Positions 27,023 to 35,036 are shown, counted from the stretch's first letter. The stretch: DNA of 64,000 nucleotides from Helicobacter himalayensis (GCF_001602095.1 NZ_CP014991.1:1488001-1552000), one strand, 5' to 3'. The notes: a model not told the origin generated them from the letters alone. Translations and numbers: made by a program.

Positions 27023-27781
27023 GTGAGGGTGCTTGGAGTAATTCCTGCTAGATTCAAATCAAGCAGATTCCCCGGCAAACCTTTGGTAAAAATTTTAGGT
27101 GTGGAAATGATAAAACGCACCTATATGCAAGCCAAAAATGCAAAAACTCTCGATAAACTTGTAGTTGCTACTGACGATAAGCGTATTTTTGATTTTTGCA
27201 AACAGGAAAATTTAGAAGTTGTGAGAACTTCAGAATCTCATCTTACAGGCACAGATAGAATTGCTGAAGTCGCTCATAAAATCAATGCGGATTTTTATGT
27301 AAATATACAAGGTGATGAGCCAATTATTGACCCTAGAAGTATAGATGAAATCGTAAATTTTGCGCTAGATTCCCATACAAAAGGTAAAAAATACGAGGTT
27401 TTTAATCTCTACAAAAATATAAGTCCAAAAGAAGCGCAACGAGATAGCATAGTAAAAGTTGTTGTTAATGAGAATGATGAGCTTGTTTTTATGTCACGCT
27501 TTCCTATACCTTTTAGCAAAAGCTTTGAAAATCCAAATTACAAAAAACAAGTGGCAGTTTATGTTTTTAGCAATTATGCCCTAAAGCTCTTTGAGCAAAG
27601 CTTTAAAACACACGGAAAAGGTATTAATGAACGTTTTGAAGATATAGAAATTTTACGCTTTATTGATATGGGAGAAAAAGTAAAAATGCTTGAGTGTTTT
27701 TATGATTCTATATCCGTTGATGAGCCTTGTGATGTGAATCTGGTAGAAAAGTGGCTCACACTTAATAAAAACAATGTATAA
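27023..27781 (+). CDS. KdsB-family 3-deoxy-manno-octulosonate cytidylyltransferase-like enzyme
   Basis: A 252-residue protein with the canonical KdsB motif IPARFKSSRFPGKPL, TGTDRIAEVA, NIQGDEPIIDP and RFIDMGEKVKML. KdsB makes CMP-Kdo for lipopolysaccharide. Its place at the end of an array of NeuA-like genes suggests an island-specific paralogue, perhaps for an eight-carbon acid in capsule or glycan; a housekeeping kdsB would be expected elsewhere in the genome. GTG start after AGAGG. Next gene follows after 29 nt without a tract. Confidence 0.9.
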   Translation: MRVLGVIPARFKSSRFPGKPLVKILGVEMIKRTYMQAKNAKTLDKLVVATDDKRIFDFCKQENLEVVRTSESHLTGTDRIAEVAHKINADFYVNIQGDEPIIDPRSIDEIVNFALDSHTKGKKYEVFNLYKNISPKEAQRDSIVKVVVNENDELVFMSRFPIPFSKSFENPNYKKQVAVYVFSNYALKLFEQSFKTHGKGINERFEDIEILRFIDMGEKVKMLECFYDSISVDEPCDVNLVEKWLTLNKNNV

Positions 27782-27810
27782 TCGGAGTTCAACTTACTTT
27801 AAGGAGTCCA

Positions 27811-28690
27811 ATGATGAAAGTTATTATTTTTGGTAGTGAAAGCACAGGTATGGCATTAGCCCAAAAAACACTAGAAAATGCTTATGAGGGGGGGGGGCAT
27901 AGAAATACTTTGTTGTGTAGATAACAATCCTAAACGTTGGGAACAATCTATCCAAATCCCCACAAGCAAAGGGGTAAAAACACTAGAAATTAAGAATCCA
28001 GAAATCCTAAAAACTACTTCTTTTGACAAGATTCTTATTGCCTCCCTTAGTGGATACGAAGCAATTCCAAAACAATTAGAATCAGACTTTAAAATCCCTA
28101 GAGACAAAATTGATGCCTCTTATTGTATGCTTTGCATAGAGGCTCGACTTACTTTTTTAGAATATTTTTCAAAAATCACAAAAAATTTTAATCTAGATGG
28201 GGCAGTGGCAGAACTTGGAGTATTTCAAGGGGATTTTGCAAAAAAGATTAATGAATTTTTTCCAAATAGAAAGCTTTACTTATTTGATACTTTTGAGGGT
28301 TTTGATACAAGAGATTTACACAATGAAGCACAAAGTGTGCAAGCACTAGGCTCTCATTTAACAAATACTTCTATTGATATTGTCTTAAATAAAATGCCTA
28401 TTCCGGAGATGGTTACAATCAAACAAGGTTGGTTTCCAGAAAGTGCTAAGGGCATAGAATCGGAGATTTTTTGTTTTGTTAATATTGACACAGATTTATA
28501 TGATTCTATTTTAAGTGGATTAGAATTTTTCTATCCAAAAATGTGTAAAGGTGGCGTTATATTGATACACGATTATTTTTCGCTAGGATATATCGGTGTC
28601 AAAAAGGCTGTTAATACCTTTGCAAATAAATACAACTTATATATTTTACCAATAGGAGATAGTATAAGCGTAGCGATTATGAAAGTTTGA
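27811..28690 (+). CDS. TylF/MycF-like methyltransferase, switched off by a G tract
   Basis: AAGGAG precedes two adjacent ATG codons (27811, 27814). The frame reads KVIIFGSESTGMALAQ, meets a G10 tract and stops 12 codons into the wrong frame. With G9 or G12 it joins GGGIEILCCVDNNPKRW and the rest, giving about 293 codons. The C-terminal part has AVAELGVFQGDFAKKINEFF, LYLFDTFEGFDTRD, FVNIDTDLYDSILSGLEFF and GGVILIHDYFSLGY, the metal-dependent macrocin O-methyltransferase family pattern. An internal ATG at 27878 could give an N-terminally shortened protein of 270 residues that keeps the catalytic domain. Probably O-methylates a sugar. Confidence 0.87.
27888..27897 (+). repeat. G10 tract near the 5' end of the TylF-like gene (off)
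   Basis: G10 leads to a stop shortly after (HRNTLLCR and TAA). G9 or G12 gives the full frame. This is the classical on/off slippage switch. Confidence 0.94.
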
Positions 28691-28727
28691 ACAACTTTTT
28701 TAGCTTGCACTTAAGCTTGATATACCA

Positions 28728-30182
28728 TTAATAAGATTCTGCTTTCAATCTTTGAATCAAATTCAAGCTAAGATCTTTTTGCCTACATAAGTCATTTCTA
28801 AAATCGGTAAGAATATAATGCTCAATTGATTCAATAATATTACAAATCTTATGTGGGGATTTATCCCATATCGCATGTTGTTTGATAAATTCACGCAAAT
28901 CATCAATCTGCGCGCTATTGTCAAATTCATGCGGATTAGAATCTAGTCTTGCTAGATTCTCTTTAAGCTTTTTAAAATTCTTTACATAAATAATATTTTT
29001 TGCACCTTGCAACATAATATTTTGCCCTCCAAATACTATGCAAGGGCGATTTGCAAAAGTAGATTCAAAATGAACGGTACCATTAATAGTGGCTACTGCA
29101 AACGCATTGTTTATAAGCTCTTTTGAGGGTGTTTCCAAAGATGCAAACTCAACATTTGGTAATTTCTGCAATTCTTTATAAAAACTAATATCCTTGAAAT
29201 AAGTAAAGCCATAAAGATAGTAAAACATTCTAGGTGAATTAAGCATAAATTGCAATGGATGCTCTTTTATTATCAATTTGCAACCTTCAGGCAAGGCTTT
29301 TGAAAGCATTTGGATAATAGTTAGCTGATTTTGCAACGGAACGCAAACATTAGTATTTCCTTCTGGTTCAAAATGAATAGCATAAAAAACATATTTTTGC
29401 TTCAAATTAGGCTTGTGGGAAATTTTTTTATAGTAATGTTTCATTTTTTTAAGACATAAAAAATAATAAAAATGCGCCCAGAATCTTCCACCTTTCTTAA
29501 ATCTTACGCGCCTAAACACATATGAAACAAAATCTACAAGCAACGAACCACCTAATTTAAAAAGTAGCTTTATAAAAGCATTAGTAATCTTAGAGTGTGC
29601 AAGATAAAATGGCGGAATCCACTCTAAATCAAACTTAAAATAAAAGTTTTGCTCCAACTCTTCATCGCTAATATACCCACGCACAAAGCGTAAATATGTA
29701 TTCGTATTAAAACAAAACAATGATGGGGAAAAAAATAATCTTGGCGGCGATGTAAAAACGGGAATATCTCTTCTTTGCGCTACTTCCATACATAGTTCGC
29801 AAAGCTGTTTATGTTCGACACCATTGACAAATACAAAATCTATCTTGTGCACATCAAAAATATGATTCCACCAAAAAAGCGCATTAAAGTATTGATTACT
29901 TAAAATCATGTTATCAAGTGTTTCTCTATGATAGCTGAAATCAATCTTGCGTTGAGCATCTCTAAATTCGTCAATAATCTCAAAATCTAAGTGTGTAATA
30001 CCCTCAAGTTTTTCAAATCCAAAACGCCAAATGATATGCAAAATTTTAGTTTCGTCATACTTTGCCCTAAATGTTTCAATATCCTGTTGGCTCTCTACGA
30101 CAAGAACAATGATTCTATAATCTTTTTCAAAAAAACTATCAATATTTTGACATTGCCTATTTACTACAATAACATTTTTCAC
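28728..30182 (-). CDS. Capsule polysaccharide KpsS/KpsC-like glycosyltransferase
   Basis: A 484-residue protein from a GTG start. The second half has YVFYAIHFEPEGNTNV, LPEGCKLIIKEHPLQFM, FASLETPSKELINNAFAVATINGTVHFES and RPCIVFGG, a pattern of the capsule biosynthesis family (KpsS/KpsC, lipA/lipB) that uses CMP-activated ulosonic acids such as Kdo. That agrees with the many CMP-sugar synthetases nearby. The start overlaps the stop of the upstream gene (GTGA) at the present length of a tract 98 nt upstream. It converges on the TylF-like gene. The exact donor and acceptor are unknown. Confidence 0.78.
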   Translation of the reverse strand: MKNVIVVNRQCQNIDSFFEKDYRIIVLVVESQQDIETFRAKYDETKILHIIWRFGFEKLEGITHLDFEIIDEFRDAQRKIDFSYHRETLDNMILSNQYFNALFWWNHIFDVHKIDFVFVNGVEHKQLCELCMEVAQRRDIPVFTSPPRLFFSPSLFCFNTNTYLRFVRGYISDEELEQNFYFKFDLEWIPPFYLAHSKITNAFIKLLFKLGGSLLVDFVSYVFRRVRFKKGGRFWAHFYYFLCLKKMKHYYKKISHKPNLKQKYVFYAIHFEPEGNTNVCVPLQNQLTIIQMLSKALPEGCKLIIKEHPLQFMLNSPRMFYYLYGFTYFKDISFYKELQKLPNVEFASLETPSKELINNAFAVATINGTVHFESTFANRPCIVFGGQNIMLQGAKNIIYVKNFKKLKENLARLDSNPHEFDNSAQIDDLREFIKQHAIWDKSPHKICNIIESIEHYILTDFRNDLCRQKDLSLNLIQRLKAESY

Positions 30183-31150
30183 AGGCTTTCCTCGCGGAAT
30201 CTATAAAGTTTTGCAGAAAAATAAAGCAGTAAAAAATAAATTTGCAGAAAAGGAAGTAAAAAGATTAAATCTCTATTGTCCCCCCCCCCAAGGACTTTTT
30301 CTAAACTCATACGCGGAAATGCGTCAATATATGAAACTGAAGCACAATTTACAATTCTATTAGCAAATAGTTCGTTTATTGTGCGATAGGCTTTAAAAAC
30401 TTCAGAATCTATATAAAGAGAATCTGCAATATTTGTGTGCTCAAGCTCATAACTCGTATCTTTTTCCTTATAAAAATGCTTATATTCTAATCTCAAGGCA
30501 TTATTGCAATCCACTTCATAACCCTTGAATGCGCTTTGCTCACAACCTAAGAGATAAATTTTTTTATATCCTAATCTTAACGCACAAATAATCGACGGAA
30601 TCAACACGCAAGAATGCGATGGCACAGCAAATGCGCGGGAAAAGAACAATTTCTCAAGCCACTTAAACCCCTCAAATTTAAAAACACCATAAGTTTGTAA
30701 AATAATGTTTGGATTGTCAATTTTAAGCCTATCCCTCCAAAGAGAAGGCACAAAAAGAGTTAGCATCTGATTTGTATGCTTTAAAGCGTCTAATGTCTTT
30801 TCAAAAAGCTCTCTTTGAAACGTAAAAGACTTGTCTGACACAACTTGATAAGCATTTCCCACAAAATACACAGAATCCATAAGCACATAATATTTGGGTT
30901 TGAGTGTTTGAAAAATTGGTTGCAAGATTGAATTATTAAGCATTAACACATCTTTTTGCGCTAAAAATCCCTCAAAACCCTTTACATCTTGCTGTAAGCT
31001 TGGAGCATTTGCTATGATAAAAAGTTCCTTATTTTGTGCGTCTTTAGAAGATTTGATACTTGGCAATAAATGGAGATTGCACAATAAAAGCTTCGCAAAG
31101 GCAAGCGTCTCAATACAATTAAAAGAAAATTTTTTAAGTCCAATTCCCAT
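30179..31150 (-). CDS. MptE/DUF115-like glycan cluster protein (paralogue A)
   Basis: A 323-residue protein. Motifs ELFIIANAPSLQQDV, KPKYYVLMDSVYF, SCVLIPSIICALRLGYKKIYLLGCEQ and IDAFPRMSLEKVL are shared with the next upstream gene, so the two are paralogues. The first glycine-asparagine-proline-serine type motif and the ALxLGYKxIYLLG motif recall both DUF115/MptE-like proteins and GT42 sialyltransferases, so transfer of a nonulosonic acid is possible. After SLEKVLGGG a G10 tract opens a hydrophobic 31-residue tail (LIFLLPFLQIYFLLLYF) that ends on the next start codon. AAGGA before the ATG. Confidence 0.75.
   Translation of the reverse strand: MGIGLKKFSFNCIETLAFAKLLLCNLHLLPSIKSSKDAQNKELFIIANAPSLQQDVKGFEGFLAQKDVLMLNNSILQPIFQTLKPKYYVLMDSVYFVGNAYQVVSDKSFTFQRELFEKTLDALKHTNQMLTLFVPSLWRDRLKIDNPNIILQTYGVFKFEGFKWLEKLFFSRAFAVPSHSCVLIPSIICALRLGYKKIYLLGCEQSAFKGYEVDCNNALRLEYKHFYKEKDTSYELEHTNIADSLYIDSEVFKAYRTINELFANRIVNCASVSYIDAFPRMSLEKVLGGGDNRDLIFLLPFLQIYFLLLYFSAKLYRFREESL
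30280..30289 (-). repeat. C10 tract at the 3' end of paralogue A, coupling frame now set
   Basis: With G10 the frame continues to 30179 and ends in GTGA overlapping the KpsS-like start at 30182. With G9 it ends after GTIEI, with G11 after GGQ. Confidence 0.93.
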
Positions 31151-31234
31151 CAGGCAATCCTTAAATGGGAATTACAAGTTGTTGAAGTTTTAGGGATATT
31201 TATTAGTGGTTGAAAAAATACATTATATAGTGCT

Positions 31235-32134
31235 TTAAGAAAGACTGCCCCCCCCCCCGCTAAGGATTTTCTCTAAACTCATACGCGGGAATGCGTCAAT
31301 CATAGATTCTGAAGTGCAGTTTGTTATATTAAAAGACATTTTTCCTAGCTCCTCATAAGCCCTAAAAGCTTGGGTCATACACCTAAACACAAATGCCACG
31401 CTATGATGAGCAAATAACTTTTCAGGCTTTCCATTATCATAATAATGTGCATCATAAGAGTAAAGGCGATTTTGAGAATCTACTGAAAGCTGTTTATGCC
31501 AATCGCTATTTGCACCAAGTAGATAAATCTCTTTATACCCCAAAACCACTCCACAAGAAAGTGCCGCTATAAGCACATTTATACCGCTTGGGATGGCAAA
31601 ATTGTATTTATAAAAAAACTTCTGCAAAGGCGCAAAAGTGTATAACTCAAGTGCATTGAAAGTATGTAGATTTATAAAAGGATTCTCTATTTTTATGCAC
31701 TTCCCCTTCACACGTCTTTTATAAAATATATAAGGCACAAGTAAATCCATTTCCCAATCTACCTTTGCAAATGCCTCGCTCAACACGCCCACACGATTTA
31801 TAAGCTGAGGATCAATCCCCGCATTTTCATCATAAATCCCCATATAAAAGGGATCCATTAACGTATAATATTTTGGCTTAATTTCAAAAGCTAGTGGGCT
31901 AGTAAGGGCTTGATTTACCATCATCACATCTTCACAAGAAAGACTCTTTTCAAACCCAGCAATATCCGCATTGACACTAGGACCATTACCAATAACAAAA
32001 AGCCTCTTTTTGTTCTGTGGTGTAATTTGTTTGATACCGGGAAACAAAGTGCCAAATCTCAAGGCATTGACACACCATAATGCAAGATTCCAAGAATTTA
32101 TAAAAGAGCCTTTAATCTTTTGCTTACAGGTCAA
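31235..32134 (-). CDS. MptE/DUF115-like glycan cluster protein (paralogue B)
   Basis: 299 residues from a TTG at 32134. Motifs RLFVIGNGPSVNADI, KPKYYTLMDPFYMG, AIPSGINVLIAALS, LGYKEIYLLGANSDWH and MIDAFPRMSLEKIL parallel those of paralogue A. An ATG at 32152 with a G7 run right after it is out of frame by one base; G8 would give MGGDTLTCKQK in frame, so the true start may be switched off or the TTG used. The 3' end SGGGGSLS lies behind a G11 tract that could instead couple to paralogue A. GT42-like sialyltransferase function is possible but unproven. Confidence 0.75.
   Translation of the reverse strand: MTCKQKIKGSFINSWNLALWCVNALRFGTLFPGIKQITPQNKKRLFVIGNGPSVNADIAGFEKSLSCEDVMMVNQALTSPLAFEIKPKYYTLMDPFYMGIYDENAGIDPQLINRVGVLSEAFAKVDWEMDLLVPYIFYKRRVKGKCIKIENPFINLHTFNALELYTFAPLQKFFYKYNFAIPSGINVLIAALSCGVVLGYKEIYLLGANSDWHKQLSVDSQNRLYSYDAHYYDNGKPEKLFAHHSVAFVFRCMTQAFRAYEELGKMSFNITNCTSESMIDAFPRMSLEKILSGGGGSLS
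31248..31258 (-). repeat. C11 tract at the 3' end of paralogue B, uncoupled now
   Basis: With G11 the frame stops at 31235. With G10 it runs 31 more codons (AVFLKALYNVFFQPL...) and ends in TGATG with the paralogue A start at 31150. With G12 it stops after about 17 codons. Confidence 0.93.
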
Positions 32135-32139
32135 TGTGT

Positions 32140-32146
32140 CCCCCCC
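32140..32146 (-). repeat. C7 run directly after a possible ATG start of paralogue B
   Basis: On the coding strand ATG GGG GGG ACA CAT TGA: with G7 the ATG frame stops after four codons; with G8 it enters the gene. Shorter than the other tracts, so slippage may be rarer. The G run also lies 5 nt before the in-frame TTG and might act as a ribosome site. Confidence 0.6.
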
Positions 32147-32241
32147 ATAGTTCTTTTACTTTTTCAATAAAGTTTGGAATTGTATTTAGAAAAACTTTAT
32201 TTTCTACTTAAGCCCTTTCTTACAACCTTGTAAGGTGGCTC

Positions 32242-33180
32242 TCAACTTTTAAACAATTTCTTTGCTATGCGCTTGAGTTTGTTGCAGACTCTTATGTGAA
32301 ATGGTGGCGGCACAAAGCAAATTAAAAAATCCCTATAATCAAGCTCTTTATTTTGCGCTATTTCTTTTGGGTGGATAATATCCTCTCTTAATACATACAT
32401 ATTCATATGCGCGAATTTAGAATCACCATGAGTATTTGTCGCATCATCACGATTAAAGCCAATATTTTGCACCATATTATGTTTGGGATATATACTTAAA
32501 CCCTGCTCTTTCCATATCGAGTAAGTAAATGGATAATCCCACGCATCAAAAGCTCCCTGCGAATAAGCCTTAAAAATCTTATACCAATATTTTTGCTCTT
32601 TTTTATTTTGCCAATTTTGTAATGCTTGAAATTCCTTTTCAAAATCCACAAACTCTTTTTGATACAACCTCCATACTCTAGCCCAGCTAGCCCAACCCCA
32701 AATATGATTATATTTCGAAAAATAATAATCCTCTTTCAAACTTTCCTTTGCTTGTTTATCAAAATCAAGCGCACTCCAACCACTCACCATAAAAATATTT
32801 TCATTATTTTTGTAACGCTCTAGCATTGCATCACAGAATCTAAAAAAGCTTGTATTTGGCAAACAATCATCTTCTAAAACAATACCCTGCTCTTCATTTT
32901 CAAAAAACCAAGTAATGGCACTACTTACAGAATCCTTACAACTTAAATATTTTTCTCTATACAAAGTATGCAACTCACATTCCCAATCAAGCCTAGATTC
33001 TAAAGCCCTGCGAAGATTTAAAACAAGTTCTTTTTCGCTTTCTTGTTTAAATGAATTTTGTGCGAGGTAAAGCTTTTTAGGTTTCACTTCTCTAATAGCT
33101 TCAAAAACCTTCAAAGTAGTATCTGGTCTCTTATAGGTTAAAAGCAAAATGGGATTTTTACAAGTATAATTTTTAGTCAT
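32242..33180 (-). CDS. Family 2-like glycosyltransferase (GNT-I/HlpA type)
   Basis: 312 residues from the ATG at 33180 that overlaps the stop of the radical SAM gene (ATGA). The N-terminus PILLLTYKRPDTTLKVFEAI, the DXD-like VLEDDCLPN and the segment YNHIWGWASWARVWRLY mark the nucleotide-sugar transferases of the GNT-I/hemolytic-protein HlpA group seen in polysaccharide clusters. Sugar donor unknown. A longer open frame starts at 33204 but would run further into the upstream gene. Confidence 0.83.
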   Translation of the reverse strand: MTKNYTCKNPILLLTYKRPDTTLKVFEAIREVKPKKLYLAQNSFKQESEKELVLNLRRALESRLDWECELHTLYREKYLSCKDSVSSAITWFFENEEQGIVLEDDCLPNTSFFRFCDAMLERYKNNENIFMVSGWSALDFDKQAKESLKEDYYFSKYNHIWGWASWARVWRLYQKEFVDFEKEFQALQNWQNKKEQKYWYKIFKAYSQGAFDAWDYPFTYSIWKEQGLSIYPKHNMVQNIGFNRDDATNTHGDSKFAHMNMYVLREDIIHPKEIAQNKELDYRDFLICFVPPPFHIRVCNKLKRIAKKLFKS

Positions 33181-34199
33181 TCTATTAATGCCCCCTCTAT
33201 ACATTTTTTACAAATTGGATTTTTTCTGTATTCGCCTTTTTTATGTAGGTCTCTAAGCTGGCACATTTGCTCTGAATTCCAAAAATTCTGCATAGAAACA
33301 CTCCCGGTTTCTTCATATTGGGTGAATATATTTCCCAGCACCATAGATTCACCCCAAAATGTGCAACAAGGTAGCACATTGCCCTCAGCCGTGATAACAA
33401 GCTGTTTGTAAGGAAAAGAGCAAGAAAACCCCTCTTTTTTAGCCGTGGTCTTAGAACCTAAATCTTTAGAGGATTTAGGCGGCTTTACCATTTCTTGCGA
33501 ACCTATCATATCTACTTTCTCCTCCCAAAAATTGATAAAATCCTCTAGTTGGTGTTCGTTTAGTTCGGTTCGAACGAAATTCACTCGCACTAAAGGCAAA
33601 TACCCCCCCCCCATTTCCTGTTTAAGCTTGACAAGATTTAGCACATTTTCTACAACTTTTTTATAATTTCCGCCCGGGCGCACCTTGTCATACACCTCCT
33701 TTGAAAATGCATCAATGCTTACTTGGATTCTGTCTAATCCAGCCTCTATAAGACTTTGTGCGCGAAAAGAATCCAAAAGCAAACCATTGGTAGAGAAGTA
33801 AATATCAAGCACGCCTTTTTTCTTGGCATATTGAATAAATTTCTCTAAATCTTTGCGCAAAAGTGGTTCATTAAGGTAATTTAATTTAATAGCCCTTAAC
33901 CCCTTACTTACACCATCATCAATAATTTTGCAAAAAAGCTCAAAAGGGAAAAGTAAAGATTTTTTCTCACTATTTACTTCTACGCTTAGAGGACACATTG
34001 GACATTTAAGATTACAAGTAGCATTGAGTTCAAAATCAATTTGCAAAGGATATTGTGTGATTGTCTGCAAATGTGAAGCCTGCGAATAAGTATCGCGGTA
34101 GGAGTGCCATTTAACAGGGTCTTTATAAGCTTTAAGAATTTCTAGCTTTTCTATACCAAAGATTCCGGTAAGTTCTGTTTGATTTCGTTTGAGTTTCAT
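33177..34199 (-). CDS. Radical SAM/SPASM-domain protein, G tract in frame
   Basis: 340 residues. The [4Fe-4S] motif is in NATCNLKCPMCPLSVE (about residues 60-75) and a SPASM-like C-terminus carries VLPCCTFWGESMVLGN and NPICKKCIEG. Such proteins in polysaccharide clusters modify sugars or peptides. A G10 tract (33603-33612) encodes the middle of EMGGGYLPLVRV and is in frame, so the gene is on. It lies 9 nt downstream of the cytidylyltransferase gene. Its substrate is unknown. Confidence 0.85.
   Translation of the reverse strand: MKLKRNQTELTGIFGIEKLEILKAYKDPVKWHSYRDTYSQASHLQTITQYPLQIDFELNATCNLKCPMCPLSVEVNSEKKSLLFPFELFCKIIDDGVSKGLRAIKLNYLNEPLLRKDLEKFIQYAKKKGVLDIYFSTNGLLLDSFRAQSLIEAGLDRIQVSIDAFSKEVYDKVRPGGNYKKVVENVLNLVKLKQEMGGGYLPLVRVNFVRTELNEHQLEDFINFWEEKVDMIGSQEMVKPPKSSKDLGSKTTAKKEGFSCSFPYKQLVITAEGNVLPCCTFWGESMVLGNIFTQYEETGSVSMQNFWNSEQMCQLRDLHKKGEYRKNPICKKCIEGALIE
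33603..33612 (-). repeat. C10 tract inside the radical SAM gene (on)
   Basis: G10 on the coding strand keeps the frame open. A change by one base would truncate the protein before its SPASM domain. Confidence 0.92.
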
Positions 34200-34208
34200 A
34201 GCGTTTCC

Positions 34209-35036
34209 TTATTGTTGGTGTTGTTGAGTTAAGCAATCCCATATTTTCCACGGGGCATTGCCACTTAACCACATTTTAGTAAGGTCGTTTTTGTCCTTGA
34301 GTGTATCCATACACTTCCAAAAACCGCTATGACAATAAGTATAAAGCTCGCCATCAAGTGCTAGATTTTTTAGCGGGGATTGCTCAAAAATTGTAGAATG
34401 CCCCTCCTTAATATAATCAAAAATTTTTGGTTCGCAGATAAAAAATCCGCCATTAATAAAGCCACTTAAGTGTGTATTACCCCCCCCCCCATTATCTCCT
34501 TTTGGCTTTTCGGTAAAATTTTTCACTCTGTGCGTGTTTTCATCAATCTCTAATGCTCCAAAACGTCCCTCTGGTAATATCGAAGCCATAGTGATAGCAC
34601 CTTTATGCGCCTTATGAAAAGCAAGCTCGGCATACAAATCAATATCACTCACGCCATCGCCATAAGTCAGCATAAATGTTTCATTTATATAAGGTTTTGC
34701 ATGTAAAATACGCCCGCCGGTCATAGTATCCTGCCCGGTGTAGAGCATCGTTACGCGCCAAGGCTCATTGCGCGTGGTGTGGATTTCAAGCTCATTTTTC
34801 TGCATATCAATCGTAATATCGCTATAACGCGCATAGTAGTTTATAAAATAATCCTTAATCACATGTCCCTTGTAGCCTGTAAGAATAATAAAATCATTGA
34901 ATCCATAAAAGCTATAAATTTTCATAATATGCCATAAAATGGGGTATCCACCGATTTCAACCATTGGCTTTGGCTTTAAATCCGTCTCCTCGCTCAGTCT
35001 TGTACCAAAACCACCCGCCAAAATAACCACTTTCAT
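34209..35036 (-). CDS. rfbF: Glucose-1-phosphate cytidylyltransferase
   Basis: A 275-residue enzyme that makes CDP-glucose from CTP and glucose-1-phosphate. The N-terminus VVILAGGFGTRLSEETDLKP, PMVEIGGYPILWHIMK, LTYGDGVSDID and EPWRVTMLYTG are typical of RfbF. CDP-glucose is the precursor of 3,6-dideoxyhexoses, but the next enzyme (CDP-glucose 4,6-dehydratase) is not in this window. A G11 tract (34480-34490) in GDNGGGGNTHLSG is in frame, so the gene is on. It lies downstream of the switched-off glycosyltransferase. Confidence 0.93.
   Translation of the reverse strand: MKVVILAGGFGTRLSEETDLKPKPMVEIGGYPILWHIMKIYSFYGFNDFIILTGYKGHVIKDYFINYYARYSDITIDMQKNELEIHTTRNEPWRVTMLYTGQDTMTGGRILHAKPYINETFMLTYGDGVSDIDLYAELAFHKAHKGAITMASILPEGRFGALEIDENTHRVKNFTEKPKGDNGGGGNTHLSGFINGGFFICEPKIFDYIKEGHSTIFEQSPLKNLALDGELYTYCHSGFWKCMDTLKDKNDLTKMWLSGNAPWKIWDCLTQQHQQ
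34480..34490 (-). repeat. C11 tract inside rfbF (on)
   Basis: G11 on the coding strand reads GGGG between GDN and NTHLSG in frame. A one-base change would remove the C-terminal third of the enzyme. Confidence 0.93.
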
